The notes beneath the pieces are model-generated. The model worked only from the letters and a program-made list of their open reading frames with translations. It was not told the origin of the DNA and did not search any database. A stretch of 64,000 nucleotides of DNA from Canibacter zhoujuaniae. Lineage in GTDB: Bacteria > Actinomycetota > Actinomycetes > Actinomycetales > Microbacteriaceae. The stretch spans positions 124,001 to 188,000 of the forward strand of contig NZ_JAAIKA010000001.1 in assembly GCF_011752015.1 (NCBI RefSeq). Direction: 5' to 3'. The translations under genes and the position numbers were made by a program. Below are positions 18,171 through 24,595 of this stretch, one piece after another; the stretch's first letter is position 1, and every line of letters starts with the position of its first letter.

Positions 18171-18305
18171 ATGAAAACACTATCACCAATTCTCGCAGCT
18201 TTTGCAGGCATTCTTGCGTTAACTGGCTCTGAGCCGGGAATCGTGGCTGCTTGGTGTTTTATCGCCGCTTGTTTAGGTATCTCAGTAAAAGACAAGGAAA
18301 AATAA
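18171..18305 (+). CDS. 44-aa membrane micropeptide with two hydrophobic segments
   Basis: Begins Met-Lys-Thr-Leu-Ser-Pro, has hydrophobic segments at about residues 6-18 and 23-38 separated by a Gly-Ser-Glu-Pro-Gly turn, and ends in a charged Lys-Asp-Lys-Glu-Lys tail. The two-segment hairpin shape resembles small phage membrane proteins, but no family is recognised. There is no clear ribosome-binding site; a TATACT box lies at 18147-18152. The stop codon is 2 nt before the ATG of the following HTH gene, so the two are probably co-expressed. Real coding status is likely but not certain. Confidence 0.5.
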   Translation: MKTLSPILAAFAGILALTGSEPGIVAAWCFIAACLGISVKDKEK

Positions 18306-18307
18306 TA

Positions 18308-18508
18308 ATGATCCGCTATCTATCAACAACCGATATAGCAGACCGCCTAGGCATTACAGCTGGCGCTATACGACATTACAAGCTACCTGAACCTGACGCA
18401 ATGATAGGGCGCGTGCGCGGGTGGCTACCCGAAACAGTGGACGACTGGAACGAGAATCGGCCGGGGCGCGGCAACTGGCGCAACCAACAAGCCGAGACAC
18501 AAGAATAA
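18308..18508 (+). CDS. Small MerR/AlpA-type helix-turn-helix protein
   Basis: 66 aa from the ATG at 18308, 2 nt after the stop of the preceding peptide. It has an N-terminal HTH (Ser-Thr-Thr-Asp-Ile-Ala-Asp-Arg-Leu-Gly-Ile-Thr-Ala-Gly-Ala-Ile-Arg) and a wing with Arg-Gly-Trp-Leu-Pro-Glu-Thr-Val-Asp-Asp-Trp, the arrangement of excisionase/AlpA-like DNA-binding proteins of phages and integrative elements. Such proteins usually control excision or element transcription. No integrase is found nearby. Its codon choices (many Cta, Aca, Caa) differ from the flanking housekeeping genes, which fits acquired DNA. Confidence 0.7.
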   Translation: MIRYLSTTDIADRLGITAGAIRHYKLPEPDAMIGRVRGWLPETVDDWNENRPGRGNWRNQQAETQE

Positions 18509-18821
18509 TTTTCTCACTGCCTATGTTAGGTAGTGTGCCCGTCTAGGGTTGGCTGTAGGGCCTTCTCTAGGCGGGGCTGTCTACTTTGATTTGTTGTTTT
18601 GCGGCGAGGGTTTCTAGTTGTTCTAGGTGCATTGTGTATCCCCGGTTGGTGGTGTGGTTTTTTCGGGGTTTAGTTTATTTGGGGGGTGTATGGGTTTATA
18701 ACGGGGTTAAGTTTTGGGTGGGGTTGCTTGTTTTTAGTTAAAACTTAATTCCGTGCGCAAAATGGCGGGGGTTATTCTGCGTGTTGGTCCCATTGTTGGG
18801 TGAGGGCGTGGTCGTGGTCTG
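18509..18821. other. G+T-rich stretch without a convincing gene
   Basis: About 310 bp whose plus strand is strikingly G+T-rich and minus strand A+C-rich, as in the minus-strand HTH gene beside it. On the minus strand a 21-codon frame at 18567-18632 (Met-His-Leu-Glu-Gln-Leu-Glu-Thr...) is preceded by GGGGATACACA and could be a leader peptide, but it is too short to support as a gene. No RNA gene or repeat is recognised. Confidence 0.4.
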
Positions 18822-19148
18822 TCATTGTTTGTGCGGCGAGGGCGTATTCTTCGCCGGTTTGGTTTCGTTAGCTTCGTGTGCTGTAGTTGTTTCCGCGCCT
18901 TTGGGCGTGGTGTTTTGGGCGTCCCGCAATACTTGCCAGTCTTTTAGGCCGAGGGGTGCGCAAAGTGCGGGCAGTTCGTCAATCATTAGGGGCCGGTTTT
19001 TGCGCATCACGTGAGAAAGTCTGGTTAGGGAGATGCCGGAAGCGGCGGCTAGTGCCCTTAGTGACATGTCTTTATCGTGTTTTGTGTCGTTGATTATGTC
19101 TATTAGTGCTGAGTTGAGGTGTCCCACCCCTAGCTGTTGTTTGCCCAT
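18822..19148 (-). CDS. XRE/repressor-like helix-turn-helix protein
   Basis: 108 aa from the ATG at 19148; a 12-residue longer start is possible. Residues about 15-65 form a Cro/CI-type HTH (Ser-Leu-Arg-Ala-Leu-Ala-Ala-Ala-Ser-Gly-Ile-Ser-Leu-Thr-Arg-Leu-Ser-His). The C-terminal 35 residues are low-complexity Thr/Lys/Pro. It is divergent from the 81-aa HTH gene at 19264, the classical repressor/anti-repressor layout of a phage switch. It is probably the regulator of the island. Another reading frame near the 3' end also looks protein-like, so the true C-terminus could differ if a base were missing. Confidence 0.65.
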   Translation of the reverse strand: MGKQQLGVGHLNSALIDIINDTKHDKDMSLRALAAASGISLTRLSHVMRKNRPLMIDELPALCAPLGLKDWQVLRDAQNTTPKGAETTTAHEANETKPAKNTPSPHKQ

Positions 19149-19263
19149 AATCAAAGCGTACCTATAATGCAACACGCCGAGCAAGTTTAGAGAATTTGCG
19201 TTTCGTTTAAAGAACGGTAGGGTTATATTAAATGATCCGCTATAGGAACACTAGGGAGAATAA
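19149..19263. promoter_or_regulatory. Divergent control region between two HTH genes
   Basis: 115 bp between the minus-strand repressor-like gene and the plus-strand HTH gene. TATAAT at 19163-19168 and TTATATTAAAT at 19222-19232 are -10-like elements, and GGGAG lies 5 nt before the plus-strand ATG. A 13-nt sequence AATGATCCGCTAT at 19231-19243 recurs at 18306-18318. Operator activity is inferred only from the divergent layout. Confidence 0.45.
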
Positions 19264-19509
19264 ATGAGTTTAGCTGCAGAGGTTAAAGTATTGGCGCTCC
19301 GCTCAGGGAAAACGCTTAAAGAAGCTGCAGAACATATGGGTATAGCGCGAGTAACGCTTTATAAAAAGCTTCGTGGGCTGTCGCCGCTCACGGTAGACGA
19401 CTTGCAGGAGCTCGGGGCATTTTTTGAGACTGAGCCGCTGGAACTTTACCGGCACAGACTAGAAGAAAAGAAAACGCCCGCAGCGTTAGCCACGGGCGAC
19501 GGCAACTAG
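19264..19509 (+). CDS. Small Cro/XRE-like helix-turn-helix protein
   Basis: 81 aa with an HTH at about residues 14-50 (Thr-Leu-Lys-Glu-Ala-Ala-Glu-His-Met-Gly-Ile-Ala-Arg-Val-Thr-Leu-Tyr-Lys-Lys-Leu), then a short helical tail (Leu-Glu-Leu-Tyr-Arg-His) and a charged end. It starts at an ATG with a good GGGAG site. Divergent to the repressor-like gene and followed within 15 bp by another HTH gene, it looks like the Cro-side regulator of a phage-type switch. The target sites are unknown. Confidence 0.7.
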   Translation: MSLAAEVKVLALRSGKTLKEAAEHMGIARVTLYKKLRGLSPLTVDDLQELGAFFETEPLELYRHRLEEKKTPAALATGDGN

Positions 19510-19524
19510 AAAGAAAGAAAAAAG

Positions 19525-19749
19525 ATGCCAAACAACATCATACCGTCCACACCAAACGAAACAACAAACAAAGGTGCCGGACTAGTTATCAAACTACCAA
19601 AAGAATTACCGACAATGCTAACCCCTAAACAAGTAGCGCAAGAGACAGGCATATCAGTCTCAGTGCTCTACAGATGGCGGGAAACATCACGCAATGGCCG
19701 GCTTAAAGGTATTCCTTTTATTCAGACTGGCTACGGTGGGAGAAGTTAG
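19525..19749 (+). CDS. Excisionase-like (HTH_17/AlpA) protein, probably cut short
   Basis: 74 aa. Residues about 31-60 have the excisionase-type HTH: Leu-Thr-Pro-Lys-Gln-Val-Ala-Gln-Glu-Thr-Gly-Ile-Ser-Val-Ser-Val-Leu-Tyr-Arg-Trp. The protein stops right after Gly-Tyr-Gly-Gly-Arg-Ser, where related proteins normally continue with the basic wing and a final helix of about 15 residues, so the C-terminus appears truncated. AAAGAAAG precedes the ATG. It lies 15 bp after the Cro-like gene and was probably co-transcribed with it. Confidence 0.6.
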   Translation: MPNNIIPSTPNETTNKGAGLVIKLPKELPTMLTPKQVAQETGISVSVLYRWRETSRNGRLKGIPFIQTGYGGRS

Positions 19750-19762
19750 AAAACTTGGGGAA

Positions 19763-19921
19763 GTGTTTAACATCCCGGCAGTAGTCTCCGCAGCACGGTT
19801 AGTAAGCGAACTAGACATGTCGGTAGCGACATTACGTAAATATTTAGATTTACCCGTTATACGCGTAGGGGCTAAGCCCCGTTATAGGCGCGTTCTGATG
19901 TGGTCGCATGCTTGCGAGTAA
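19763..19921 (+). pseudogene. Second excisionase-like HTH frame with probable frameshift
   Basis: 52-residue frame from a GTG at 19763, preceded by GGGGAA. It reads as a winged HTH (Ser-Ala-Ala-Arg-Leu-Val-Ser-Glu-Leu-Asp-Met-Ser-Val-Ala-Thr-Leu-Arg-Lys-Tyr) up to Arg-Tyr-Arg-Arg-Val near 19893. After that the current frame gives Leu-Met-Trp-Ser-His-Ala-Cys-Glu-stop, which is not family-like. Shifting the frame there gives Asp-Val-Val-Ala-Cys-Leu-Arg, the expected ending helix. A small indel in GTTCTGATG is therefore suspected, either a mutation or a sequencing error. Confidence 0.5.
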
Positions 19922-19954
19922 AACCATAAAACGGCTAAAGCAATGCAACAAAAA

Positions 19955-20000
19955 TGTGAAAATCCCCGGAAAAGCTATTGATTTTCCGGGGATTTTCACA
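19955..20000 (-). terminator. Long perfect inverted repeat, probable bidirectional terminator
   Basis: TGTGAAAATCCCCGGAAAA at 19955-19973 is repeated inverted at 19982-20000, a perfect 19-bp stem with an 8-nt loop. On the minus strand it lies downstream of aceE and is followed by CATTTTT, so it can terminate aceE; on the plus strand it closes the island genes. It could also be a repeat end of the island. Confidence 0.75.
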
Positions 20001-20019
20001 CACTTCCAAAGGCTTAGTG

Positions 20020-20041
20020 CCTAAACCCTAAAGGGTTTAGG
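20020..20041. repeat. 22-bp near-perfect palindrome
   Basis: CCTAAACCCT at 20020-20029 and AGGGTTTAGG at 20032-20041 are perfectly complementary around two bases. It lies between the aceE stop and the larger inverted repeat. It may be an additional 3' hairpin of aceE mRNA or a protein-binding site. Confidence 0.6.
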
Positions 20042-20098
20042 ACGCCGCCCCTGTTCGTTAGCGACAAATAATGCAAGCTAAGCGTTGCTGACCAAAGC

Positions 20099-22825
20099 TT
20101 AAGCGTCACCACCAGCGCTACCGGTTGTGCCGGCCTTGACATCTTTCAGCCTGTACTTATCGAATGCTTCGCGTGGCACAGCTCGATCGATCTTGCCCTG
20201 CGCGGCCAAACGCTGCAGCACCTTCACAACAACAGACTCACGGTCAATGCCGAAATAGCGTCGCGCTGCCGCGCGAGTATCAGAGAAGCCGAAACCGTCA
20301 GCACCCAACACAGAGTAATCGTTTGGAACAAACTTGCGGATCTGCTCAGGCACCGCGGTCTCAAAGTCACTAACCGCAACTACAGGCCCCTCAGCGTCAG
20401 CAAGCTTCTGCGTCAGATACGCCTTAGGCGCTGGTTGATCTGGGTTCATAAACTCTTGCTTCTCGGCGCGCAAACCGTCGCGGTAAAGCTCAGACCAGCT
20501 GGTAACGCTCCAGACATCTGCGCTCACACCCCAGTCTTTCGCGAGTAGTTTAGACGCCTCAATCGCCCAATGCACCGCAACACCAGAAGCAAATATCTGC
20601 GCCTTTTCACCGCTTGCGTCAGAAGTGTGCACTCGGTGAATACCCTTCACAATGCCCTCAACATCAACATCTGCAGGCTCAGCCGGTTGCGAAACAGGTT
20701 CATTGTAAACAGTGAGATAGTACATAACGTTCGGATCCGGGTGCTTACCGCCATACATACGCTCAATACCGGATTGCACAATATGTGCGATCTCATAGCC
20801 GTAGGCGGGGTCGTATGTGACCACAGCCGGGTTGGTTGACGCTAAGAGAGGTGAGTGCCCGTCAGCGTGCTGCAGACCTTCGCCGGTCAGTGTGGTGCGC
20901 CCGGCGGTTGCACCAATAACAAAACCACGCGCCATCTGATCACCGGCAGCCCAGAACGCATCTCCGGTGCGCTGGAAGCCAAACATCGAGTAGAAGATAT
21001 ACACAGGGATCATCGGCTGACCGTGTGTGGCATAGGAGGTGCCAACCGCTGTAAAGGCGGCGAGACCGCCGGCCTCGTTAATGCCAACGTGCAGGATCTT
21101 CCCCTGCGGGCTCTCTTTATATGCGAGCAGCAGATCGCGGTCTACAGAAACGTAGTTCTGACCCTGCGGGTTGTAGATCTTCGCACTCGGGAAATATGAG
21201 TCCATGCCGAAAGTACGAGCCTCATCAGGAATCACAGGCACGATCCGCTCACCCCAAACAGGATCACGCATCAAATCTTTCAGCATGCGCACAAAGGCCA
21301 TCGTGGTCGCAGCCTTCTGTGTGCCAGAACCCTTCTTCGCAATCGCATAACCCTTCTTATCGGGCATCGCCAAATCGATGTGGCTTGCGCTGCGGCTGGG
21401 CAGGTAGCCGCCGAGCGCCCGACGCCGCTCGTGAATGTACTTAATGACTTCACTGTCAGCATCTGGACGGTAGTACGGCGGCAGGTATGGGTTTTCCTCT
21501 AGCTGTGCATCGCTGACCGGAATATGCATGGTGTCGCGGAAGAGTTTTAGATCGTCCAGCGTCATCTTCTTCATCTGGTGGGTTGCGTTGCGACCCTCAA
21601 AGTGCGGGCCGAGACCGTAACCCTTAATAGTGTGCGCAAGGATCACAGTTGGGCGGCCCTTGTGCTCGACAGCAGCCTTGTATGCCGCATAAACCTTGCG
21701 ATAGTCGTGACCACCACGACGCAAACCCCAAATCTGGTCGTCAGTGTAATCTTCAACCAGTTTCAGTGCGCGCTCATCACGACCGAAGAAGTTCTGCCGG
21801 ACGAAGAGACCAGACTCAGCCTTGTAAGTTTGGAAGTCGCCGTCAGGGGTGGTGTTCATGAGGTTCAGCAGCGCTCCCTCGGTGTCGCGCTTCAGCAGAT
21901 CGTCCCATTCGCGACCCCAGATAACCTTGATAACGTTCCAACCCGCACCCCGGAAGAACATCTCAAGTTCCTGAATGATTTTGCCGTTACCGCGCACAGG
22001 GCCGTCAAGCCGCTGCAGGTTACAGTTGATCACAAAAGTGAGATTGTCAAGACCTTCGTTCGCAGCAACCTGCAGCTGACCACGGCTCTCAACCTCGTCG
22101 AGCTCACCGTCGCCCAAGAAAGCCCACACATGCTGATCGCTGGTGTCTTTAATGCCGCGGTTCGTTAAATACTTATTAAACTGCGCCTGATAGATCGCAT
22201 TGATTGGGCCGAGACCCATAGACACTGTCGGGAACTGCCAGAAGTCGGGCATCAAGCGTGGGTGCGGGTAGCTTGGCATGCCGCCACTGTGATGCGACAC
22301 CTCTTGACGGAAACCGTCAAGCTGATCCGCCGAGAGACGCCCCTCAAGGAATGCGCGAGAGTACATGCCCGGAGATGCGTGACCCTGCATAAAGATCTGA
22401 TCGCCGCCGCCTGGGTGCTCAGCGCCGCGGAAGAAGTGGTTAAACCCAACCTCGTAAAGAGACGCTGCTGAGCCGTAAGTTGAGATGTGCCCGCCAACTT
22501 CGATACCAGGACGCTGCGCACGGTGCACAAGCATTGCTGCGTTCCAACGGATATATGAGCGGTATTCGCGTTCCAGCTGCTCATCGCCCGGGAACTCTGG
22601 CTCATTTTCAGTGGCGATGGTGTTGATGTAGTCAGTGGTAGGAATCTGTGGCACATTTAGATGCAGCTCACGTGACCGAGCCAACATGCTGCTCATAATT
22701 TCACGAGCTCGACCCGGGCCGCGCTGCGCTACCAGATCATCAAGGGATTCACGCCATTCCGCTGTTTCTTCTGGATCCTGATCGGGGGTAGCCGGTGCAT
22801 AAGGATCTTCAGTGTTAATAGGCAT
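20099..22825 (-). CDS. aceE: Pyruvate dehydrogenase E1 component (homodimeric type)
   Basis: 908 aa, full length for the homodimeric E1 of actinobacteria and proteobacteria. It decarboxylates pyruvate with thiamine diphosphate and passes the acetyl group to a lipoyl E2. The ThDP/Mg motif Gly-Asp-Gly-Glu-Leu-Asp-Glu through Asn-Cys-Asn is present in the N-terminal third, and a transketolase-like central domain follows. An AGGAG site precedes the ATG. No E2 or E3 lies next to it; those functions are likely from sucB and lpd at 35-38 kb, as actinobacteria often share them between PDH and ODH. The nearby hairpins at 19955-20041 probably end its mRNA. Confidence 0.97.
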   Translation of the reverse strand: MPINTEDPYAPATPDQDPEETAEWRESLDDLVAQRGPGRAREIMSSMLARSRELHLNVPQIPTTDYINTIATENEPEFPGDEQLEREYRSYIRWNAAMLVHRAQRPGIEVGGHISTYGSAASLYEVGFNHFFRGAEHPGGGDQIFMQGHASPGMYSRAFLEGRLSADQLDGFRQEVSHHSGGMPSYPHPRLMPDFWQFPTVSMGLGPINAIYQAQFNKYLTNRGIKDTSDQHVWAFLGDGELDEVESRGQLQVAANEGLDNLTFVINCNLQRLDGPVRGNGKIIQELEMFFRGAGWNVIKVIWGREWDDLLKRDTEGALLNLMNTTPDGDFQTYKAESGLFVRQNFFGRDERALKLVEDYTDDQIWGLRRGGHDYRKVYAAYKAAVEHKGRPTVILAHTIKGYGLGPHFEGRNATHQMKKMTLDDLKLFRDTMHIPVSDAQLEENPYLPPYYRPDADSEVIKYIHERRRALGGYLPSRSASHIDLAMPDKKGYAIAKKGSGTQKAATTMAFVRMLKDLMRDPVWGERIVPVIPDEARTFGMDSYFPSAKIYNPQGQNYVSVDRDLLLAYKESPQGKILHVGINEAGGLAAFTAVGTSYATHGQPMIPVYIFYSMFGFQRTGDAFWAAGDQMARGFVIGATAGRTTLTGEGLQHADGHSPLLASTNPAVVTYDPAYGYEIAHIVQSGIERMYGGKHPDPNVMYYLTVYNEPVSQPAEPADVDVEGIVKGIHRVHTSDASGEKAQIFASGVAVHWAIEASKLLAKDWGVSADVWSVTSWSELYRDGLRAEKQEFMNPDQPAPKAYLTQKLADAEGPVVAVSDFETAVPEQIRKFVPNDYSVLGADGFGFSDTRAAARRYFGIDRESVVVKVLQRLAAQGKIDRAVPREAFDKYRLKDVKAGTTGSAGGDA

Positions 22826-22943
22826 TGTGCTCCTAAGTTCAACGTTGGAAAGTTAAGTTTGTGACTGCCCATTTGGGTAACAAACCAACTCTTTAAGCCT
22901 ACTACCTGTTTCAGTGGATAGCCTGGGGTTGTTCAACAATAGT

Positions 22944-22979
22944 TTGACCTTTAGCCAGTTGGTTTTATACAAAAGTAGG
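22944..22979 (+). promoter_or_regulatory. Promoter of the peroxiredoxin gene
   Basis: TTGACC at 22944-22949, a 16-nt spacer and TATACA at 22966-22971 make a near-consensus housekeeping promoter. The expected transcription start falls at about 22978-22980, at a TTG in the peroxiredoxin frame, so the mRNA is probably leaderless or nearly so. Confidence 0.7.
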
Positions 22980-23507
22980 TTGTGTTTGTTTCGACAAAAA
23001 TTTGCGGGACGGATCGGCGAGCATCTGCCGCGTTTCACACTGCCAAGCGCCACAGGTGCGCCAAGCCCTCTAGGAACCTCGCGTAACGGTGCAGAGGTGG
23101 GCGATGATCCTAAAGCCGTTTTTCTAGTGTTTATTCCGCGCGCTTTCACACCGGTTTGTGCGCAAGAACTGCAGGAGCTGACAGCGCACCAGCCAGAATT
23201 TTTAGAGCGTGGCGTCCGGCTGCAGGTTGTCACCTGCGATGAGATCGAGGTGCTGGCCTCATGGGCAGCGCAGCATGGTGTGCGTGACAGTGTCGACTTT
23301 GAGCTGCTCTCAGACGCGAAGCCGCGGGGGAGGGTGGCGCGGAAGTTTGCTGCATACAATCCGGTTGCTAAACATGCGACCCGCACCACTGTGCTTGTTG
23401 TGGGTGACGGAGAGATCATCGATCGTTTTAGCTCAGCGCCGAGCCGCGCGCGAGAGATTACGCGCTACTTCAAAGCGTTAGAGCTTTTATCGACACGCCG
23501 AAAATAG
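22980..23507 (+). CDS. AhpE/Bcp-like peroxiredoxin
   Basis: 175 aa from the TTG at 22980; the TTG at 22986 is an equal candidate. The open frame extends upstream, but the promoter at 22944-22971 makes those starts impossible for this mRNA. The peroxidatic site is Pro-Arg-Ala-Phe-Thr-Pro-Val-Cys, with the conserved Arg about 80 residues later (Thr-Arg-Thr-Thr-Val-Leu-Val-Val). It reduces peroxides using a thiol partner. No second, resolving Cys of the classical 2-Cys position is obvious apart from a Cys about 25 residues after the first. Divergent from aceE; a peroxiredoxin beside aceE is a common actinobacterial arrangement. Confidence 0.85.
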   Translation: MCLFRQKFAGRIGEHLPRFTLPSATGAPSPLGTSRNGAEVGDDPKAVFLVFIPRAFTPVCAQELQELTAHQPEFLERGVRLQVVTCDEIEVLASWAAQHGVRDSVDFELLSDAKPRGRVARKFAAYNPVAKHATRTTVLVVGDGEIIDRFSSAPSRAREITRYFKALELLSTRRK

Positions 23508-23512
23508 CTTGC

Positions 23513-23542
23513 TTGCATTGGTTTTTAAAACCGTGTTATAGT
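23513..23542 (+). promoter_or_regulatory. tRNA-Val promoter
   Basis: TTGCAT at 23513-23518 and TATAGT at 23537-23542 are separated by 18 nt and lie 23 bp before the tRNA body, a normal distance for a stable-RNA promoter. Confidence 0.6.
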
Positions 23543-23565
23543 TTTCGAGTTGTCAAAAACAACAA

Positions 23566-23639
23566 GCGCCTGTAGCTCAGTTGGTTAGAGCACTTGGTTT
23601 ACACCCAGGGGGTCGGGAGTTCGAGTCTCTCCGGGCGCA
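23566..23639 (+). tRNA. tRNA-Val (anticodon TAC)
   Basis: 74-nt cloverleaf: acceptor GCGCCTG pairing with CGGGCGC, D-arm TAGCTCAGTTGGTTAGAGC, anticodon loop TTTACAC with anticodon TAC, and T-arm GGGAGTTCGAGTCTCTC. Discriminator A; CCA is not encoded. It decodes valine GUN codons, mainly GUA/GUG. A bidirectional terminator follows 8 bp downstream. Confidence 0.95.
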
Positions 23640-23647
23640 CTGAAACT

Positions 23648-23684
23648 AAAAAGAAAAGTCCGGCTGAGCCGGACTTTTCTTTTT
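23648..23684. terminator. Bidirectional terminator between tRNA-Val and usp
   Basis: A perfect 17-bp inverted repeat, AAAAAGAAAAGTCCGGC at 23648-23664 and its complement at 23668-23684, with a 3-nt loop. A-rich and T-rich ends give a U tract in both directions, serving the tRNA on plus and the stress-protein gene on minus. Confidence 0.9.
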
Positions 23685-23692
23685 ATCCCGTT

Positions 23693-24547
23693 TTAAGCGC
23701 GGGTGACAATAACAGTGGTCGGGAGCTGCTGTAGCACTCCGTGGCTGACGCTACCGAGCAGCAAACGAGATAGTGCGTTGCGGCCGCGGCTTCCAACAAC
23801 GACCGCGGCGGCGTCCTGACCGGCCTCAACAAGCGCGCTGACAGGCGGTGCCTGCACCACCTCACGCACAATCTCAAGATCGGGGAAGCGTTCTTTAACA
23901 CCCGCGGTGCCGATAGCGAGGGCCTCTTGCGCTTTTTCTTCCTGCTCCTGAATCAGCTCTGGACTCCACAGAAATTCAATACCGGGAGTAAGCGGCGTCA
24001 TCCAAGCATAGATAGCGTGCAGCGGCACACCGAGTGTGGCGGCCTCTGCTGCGGCCTTCTCAACAGCCTTAACAGATGCGTCAGAGCCATCAACACCAAC
24101 AACAACACCCTTAGTTGGGCGTACCGGCTTCTCAAGCGGAATTACAGCGACGGGGCAGTGTGCAGCCGCTGCGATCTTCACCGCCCGTGTGCCAAAGAAC
24201 GTGCCTGCGAGTCTGCTGCCGTGGTGTGCGCCGAGAATGATTAAGTCTGCACGCTTTGAAGCCTTCTCTAGCTCACCAACAGGGTTGCCAACGATCGCAT
24301 TGCCGGTAATTGTGCCTTCGAATCCAAGTGTGCGTGCGTGCTCGGCCTCTGCTTTAAGCAGTTTCTCACCAGCTGCCTGCGCGTCGGAGACGAAAACAGG
24401 TGTCTCAGAAAGGAAGGAGTCGTCGGCGACGTAGAGCAGCTCGACATCCGCCTTATGCGCTGCTGCCCGTTCAAGCCCCCACGCAAGAGCGCGATGGCTC
24501 TCTTCTGATCCGTCTACGCCGATAATATATTTCTCTGCCATTGTCAT
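23693..24547 (-). CDS. Tandem universal stress protein (two Usp domains)
   Basis: 284 aa made of two Usp domains (about 5-145 and 148-284). Both end with the ATP-binding pattern Gly-x2-Gly-x9-Gly-Ser/Thr: Gly-Ala-His-His-Gly in the first and Gly-Ser-Arg-Gly-Arg in the second, so this is an ATP-binding class member. Each domain starts with a Val-Asp-Gly-Ser-Glu/Asp motif. Such proteins are cytoplasmic stress or nucleotide sensors; the specific role is unknown. ATG at 24547 is used; an alternative ATG six bases later gives nearly the same protein. Monocistronic between GAPDH and a shared terminator. Confidence 0.9.
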   Translation of the reverse strand: MTMAEKYIIGVDGSEESHRALAWGLERAAAHKADVELLYVADDSFLSETPVFVSDAQAAGEKLLKAEAEHARTLGFEGTITGNAIVGNPVGELEKASKRADLIILGAHHGSRLAGTFFGTRAVKIAAAAHCPVAVIPLEKPVRPTKGVVVGVDGSDASVKAVEKAAAEAATLGVPLHAIYAWMTPLTPGIEFLWSPELIQEQEEKAQEALAIGTAGVKERFPDLEIVREVVQAPPVSALVEAGQDAAAVVVGSRGRNALSRLLLGSVSHGVLQQLPTTVIVTRA

Positions 24548-24595
24548 CTAATTTCTTGATTAATCTGTTGTTGGTCAGCAGGTGCCAGAATCTGG

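Noticed and set aside
18781-19093. Plus-strand frames over the repressor-like gene
   Set aside because: They are Val/Cys/Gly-rich products of the G+T skew, without a start context; the minus-strand HTH is recognisable.
22853-23419. Minus-strand open frame of 188 codons overlapping the peroxiredoxin
   Set aside because: The plus-strand peroxiredoxin has a promoter and active-site motif; the antisense frame has neither.
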